A stretch of DNA of 64,000 nucleotides, from positions 1-64,000 of the forward strand of contig VDMD01000122.1 of assembly GCA_007026445.1 (NCBI GenBank), written 5' to 3'. Numbering within the stretch: the stretch's first letter is position 1; every line of letters begins with the position of its first letter. The translations under genes and the position numbers were made by a program. The stretch is from Schizophyllum amplum (taxonomy: Eukaryota; Basidiomycota; Agaricomycetes; Agaricales; Schizophyllaceae). Below, piece by piece: positions 60,469 to 64,000 of the stretch. The notes under the pieces are model-generated. The model did not search any database and was not told the origin of the DNA. It saw only the letters and a list, made by a program, of their open reading frames with translations.

Positions 60469-61806
60469 CTATATGATCTCCGAAATCGGAGGATATTGAT
60501 GCGATGAGCCCTCCGACGTCCTCCCTATATCCGATGTGAAGCTCTTGGTCGCTGACAACTCTTCACATTCGGTGAACTGACTGATCTGCACCTGCATCGC
60601 CTGCCTGGAGTAAAAAGGCTTACTCGGCGCCGCGTTTTGTATCCCTGGACGGTTGGCTCCGCTGTTGGCGTTGCTGCCGCTCACAACCAAGTTGTCCCGG
60701 GCCTTCAGGCCGACGCGAAGGAGGACCATGTAGAATGAGATGGAGATGATGGGTGTGATCTTATCCGCGGGTCAGCGCGTGCGTATCGACAAAGGGCCGG
60801 GCGTACCATGTCAAGTACAACGTATTGCGCGTGCGACTCCGAGACGAAGAGGATGAGAGCACAAAAGAGCGTGACAGAATAAAGCACGCCGGCGTCGATG
60901 ACAATCAAGAGAACCGGCCGTATCGTACTGCGTCCCGTGTGCCATCGGTGGGCACTGTGCTCGACGGACCACAGTCGATATGCGAGCAGCGCTAGATGCA
61001 GGTCAGTGAAATGCGCCGGAAAAGATACGCATACCGGTAGCAAGGAAATTGCATGATAAGGTCGTTGCATAGAACGATGTTATCCATCGGGCAGTTGAGG
61101 ACGCAAAGATATTGCCCGACTCGGGAGTGACCTGGCCGATCGTGTAGACTGTGCCGATGCCAGTCGCTGATATACAAGTTCAATATAGGCCTGGCGCGAC
61201 GTGATGGGGTTCGGGAAATTGACCTAGTACAGAGCACCAGAGCATGATTGGCAGGATGACGATCCACACCTTCCTCCACACCATGTAGCAGCGATATATC
61301 TGCGTTATACGTTCATCAGCGGCCAAGCAGACGCGCAGAAGGGACGCCACATACAACGACGCCGTCCCCAAGTGCCGTATGCGCGGTGTATATCCCATTC
61401 TTCGACACGAACGTCTCTTGGGAGACGTCCGAAAAGAAGCCGATGGGACCTCCAGGATACGTATCGCGGTATCTTACCAGGCCTTCATATACTCGCTTCA
61501 TGTCTATGCAGATATGCTGTTGAAGCGCGTCATAACATGGCGCTGAAGCTGTGACAGTGCAACTCACGCTTGTGCTGAATGCGAAGAGCAAAAAGGAGAT
61601 GATCATCATCAACTTGTTCACGTCCTTCCACTTGCGGCCTCTCTTGAGGACCCATACAGTCGTTGCGCCCATGAACAGTGAGATTCCTAGAAGACGCTTA
61701 GGACCGCGGAGTAAGTGAGAGTTTGATAACATACCATAAAGAACGCCCTCAAGAACGGTCGAGATGATGCCGGCCGTATCCAGGGCGATGTCGTGAGCGG
61801 GGCCAT
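60469..61806 (-). CDS. Basidiomycete multi-TM membrane protein (about 7 TM), function unknown
   Basis: Member of the large agaricomycete family recognisable by an early LDTAGIISTVLEGVLYG segment and a conserved IYRCYMVWRKVWIVILPIML helix. Exons also encode LLGISLFMGATTVWVLKRGR, MMIISFLLFAFSTS, a loop YRDTYPGGPIGFFSD, an ALLAYRLWSVEHSAHR loop, PVLLIVIDAGVLYSVTLFCA and a cytoplasmic Ser-rich tail ending PPISEII. The ATG at 61806 reads MAPLTTSPW; adding one base beside 61790 would give MAPLTTIALDTAG, matching the family start, so a one-base deletion is likely. Six or so introns. A TATAAAG box lies 66 nt upstream. Role unknown (possibly receptor-like). Confidence 0.75.
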
Positions 61807-61871
61807 AACGAGTCTCCAAAGATGTGGTGGAGGATGAGGCAGCAAGTGCGCTTCACGATTCGACAACGATG

Positions 61872-61878
61872 CTTTATA
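61872..61878 (-). promoter_or_regulatory. TATA box of the multi-TM gene
   Basis: TATAAAG on the minus strand, 66 nt before the predicted ATG at 61806. Confidence 0.5.
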
Positions 61879-63104
61879 CAACCCGGTCGTGCACAGCGGC
61901 GTGTACATCATCATTGTATACAGCCCCCCTGCTGCCTAAACAGCGCGGGCTGATCTCGTGAGGGACCCGCATCTGCTTCTTCCCCTTCAAGAACAACGGG
62001 AGATGAAGCTTACGTCCTGCCAGATAAACTAGGGACGACGACTGGTGTTTGATCACAGTCAGATCTCCTGGCAGCGCTGGCGGTCCATGGACCATGGGCG
62101 GATTTTGGTGCGACGATGTGACGAGCTGTGCGACCTTCGTAACAAGCATTTCTGTGGGAGCGACCAAACGTGTGAGGACTCGACAGCTGAGAGTTGTTCA
62201 CGTGGCGCTGTCGTTTACGCGTCCGTGAGGGAAAATCTCGCACCACAGCCCCACGGAAAGGTGTCCATAAGCGCGACGGTGTTTTCGCGAAACAGACCAA
62301 GTTAGGCCGACTGGTCGTGCTAGTATCCAGCAACTATCCAGCCGACCTTGCATTGTGCGTTTGATGCTTCCGTATCGCAAGAGACTCTAAACCGGTACTG
62401 AGATGCATCTATAGCCCTAGCAGTCTATGAAACCAGGCGACTGAGAAGCGGATGGCATCTGCCAGTCTATAGTCCCTGTAAGAGTATAAAAGAGTGGCCC
62501 ACAGGTAAATGATGTCGAGATTGACTGTAGATGACTCAGAGGCAAGATTGCGTTCCGAATTTCGACGTAGGCCGATAAGGAATATGGCTCGAAGGCTTTC
62601 CCCTCAGGTGGGCGCGCACCTCGAGTCAGTGTTCAGAAAGGATTCCGAAGCAGAAGAGGTGAGAGTGAATTGACGAGTAAGGCTACAATGAAGCAGGTGC
62701 CTGCAGCGAGACGTCGGCGAGACCGTCATACATCTCTTTGGTGGCCAAGCCGGAGTGAACAAGGCGCAACGTTACCGTGACATAATGTGACGCCATGCAT
62801 TTGATTGTCCCTATTTGCGTCTGCTTGTGGCGTACTGTCCGCACTAACAATGGCACAACATCCGCTAACATCGCATCGGTGAAGTTGTCCCCCATATCTT
62901 GTATCCCGCCGAAAATCCAAATACACTGCAGTAGCTGACTCCGAGTTGAAGTTGTGATCGCTATTGCCTTCGGCCTTGGCGTACCGACGTCACTTGATGT
63001 GTCCCGCCACAGTATTGCCGCGATGGACACAGGTGGGACTTGGGGTGGGACACAGCTGTACTTGAAAGCCGTCGGCGCGAAGGCGGACCCGGCGCTACCC
63101 CCGC
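61879..63104. other. Intergenic region, no confident gene
   Basis: A minus-strand frame (62683-63111) encodes LLQCIWIFGGIQDMGDNFTD, then AMLADVVPLLVRTVRHKQTQ, with protein-like composition but no family, no confident ATG and no intron signals. It remains uncalled. Confidence 0.35.
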
Positions 63105-63405
63105 ATGCCACAGCCCCTGTTGTCCGACTCTTTCACTCTGCTCCTCGAGATCCAAGGCGGGGCAGCAGGCATTGCAGCGTTCTACACCTTCGATTTTATT
63201 CGCCCCTTCGACGGCAATCTTCGCGTGTACAGCACATCGACTGACGATGCCGTGACAGACTCCCAGGTAAGTACTTACCCCGTTATAATAGTGCGCCTCT
63301 CCGACTCAACACGTTTATCAGGCCCGAACAGAAGCCGGGGCTCTGATGCGCTCCATACAGCGCGTATATCAGGCTCGACGGATTTTGCTCTTGCGTCCCC
63401 CTTGA
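63105..63405 (+). CDS. Hypothetical small two-exon protein
   Basis: ATG 63105 opens MPQPLLSDSFTLLLEIQGGA, then AGIAAFYTFDFIRPFDGNLR, and a consensus donor (GTAAGT at 63267) pairs with TTTATCAG (63321). The second exon gives ARTEAGALMRSIQRVYQARR and ends RPP-stop. About 80 residues. I do not recognise it; it could be the C-terminal exons of a longer gene to the left or a small orphan. Confidence 0.3.
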
Positions 63406-63462
63406 CTGGGTCACCGGGATTGACTTGCTGTCCACCCGTCCTCGCCTGACGCGTGCTTGAGA

Positions 63463-64000
63463 ATGGATCGCCAGGCTGCGATCGAGGCGCCGGGGCAAAC
63501 GACGGAAAGTCCAACATGCGCCACGCCTTTCGTCAACATACGGAAACTCGCACGGCTGAAAATTATACTGGGCAAGGAAATCCGACAGCTACCTCGGCAA
63601 ACGCCGCAGGAGTTGTTGAGGTCGATGCGTTTCCCTGCGGGCGATGGAAGGCCTGGTCAACAGGTGCGCACCGGCCGTTACAGTGCTGCACGAGATTTAC
63701 GCGTGTCGCAGTCATCGGCGCATTCCTGATTCAGTTCTACGTCGTTGGGATTGTGCGTATACTAGCGCCTCACCTGCACCTGCCGATAATTGACGCATAA
63801 TTTACCTTGTTTAGCTCACCGGCTTCGGTGTATTCCAGGAGTACTACACCACAGAATGGCTGCTGGGATACACCGCGTCTGACGTGAGCTGGATCGGTGG
63901 GATCCAGTACTTCTTCGAGTTTGGGATTGGGGCCCGTGGCGGGACGTCTGTGAGTTGGTGATAATTGTATATTCATCGTCACTATGTTGACGGGGTTGTA
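63463..64000 (+). CDS. MFS monocarboxylate-type transporter (3' partial)
   Basis: N-terminal part of a major facilitator of the fungal MCT/MCH family. The hallmark pre-TM1 motif appears as VDAFPCGRWKAWST (family: D-x-GxxxAW), spliced at 63660 to VIGAFLIQFYVVGI. After a second intron (63753-63816) it continues LTGFGVFQEYYTTEWLLGYT, then ASDVSWIGGIQYFFEFGIGA, matching TM1-TM2. The gene continues past the right edge. The start is uncertain: ATG 63463 (MDRQAAIEAPGQTTESPT) is in a different frame from the TM1 exon, while ATG 63504 (MRHAFRQHTETRTAENYTG) is in frame. A one-base indel could also reconcile them. Confidence 0.8.

Overview
This window is nuclear DNA of a filamentous basidiomycete, most likely a wood-decaying polypore-type agaricomycete. 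The genes are broken by many short introns of about 50-60 nt (GTRNGY donors, CTNAC-like branch sites), coding sequence is GC-rich, and both strands are densely packed. A cellobiose dehydrogenase and a family-15 glucuronoyl-esterase-like protein point to lignocellulose degradation. I see no rRNA, CRISPR array, prokaryotic operon or recognisable virus.

Layout from left to right: a Slm1/2-type PIP2-binding TORC2 effector (+, its 5' end lies outside the window); a secreted, probably GPI-anchored GHSAG esterase (+); an intron-containing tRNA-Gly(CCC) (-); the ER P5A-ATPase SPF1 (-), head-to-head with a site-2 protease (+) across 154 bp; ribosomal protein eL38 (-); a Ppo/linoleate-diol-synthase-like fatty acid dioxygenase-P450 fusion (+); the SNARE YKT6 (-); a CE15-like esterase (+); ribosomal protein uL14 (-); an uncharacterised patch at 25.6-27.3 kb; cellobiose dehydrogenase (-); an alpha/beta hydrolase (+); a four-TM membrane protein (+); a C2H2 zinc-finger protein with octapeptide repeats (-); a 3.7-kb minisatellite-rich interval; a KRE6/SKN1-type GH16 protein (+); a 1.16-kb non-autonomous terminal-inverted-repeat transposon; a MYND-finger protein (+, frame-broken); a Dot5/BCP-type peroxiredoxin (+); a class II myosin heavy chain (-); a basidiomycete multi-TM protein (-); a small hypothetical gene (+); and the start of a monocarboxylate-type MFS transporter (+) that runs off the right edge.

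Functionally this is a housekeeping block (TORC2 signalling, ER membrane quality control, translation, SNARE fusion, cell-wall glucan, cytokinesis) interspersed with secreted biomass-degrading enzymes and oxylipin synthesis. The most notable points are: an SPF1 start codon split by an intron and an eL38 first exon that is only ATG; a Ppo-like enzyme with an intact dioxygenase site but no P450 cysteine ligand; a CE15-like enzyme lacking the canonical catalytic Glu; a TIR element packed with GTGATCAC-type palindromes at both ends; and a repeated pattern of single-base frame breaks in short homopolymers of otherwise well-conserved genes, which I read as assembly indels rather than pseudogenes. 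All gene models and exon limits are read by eye from reading-frame continuity, splice signals and remembered family motifs; no search was run.
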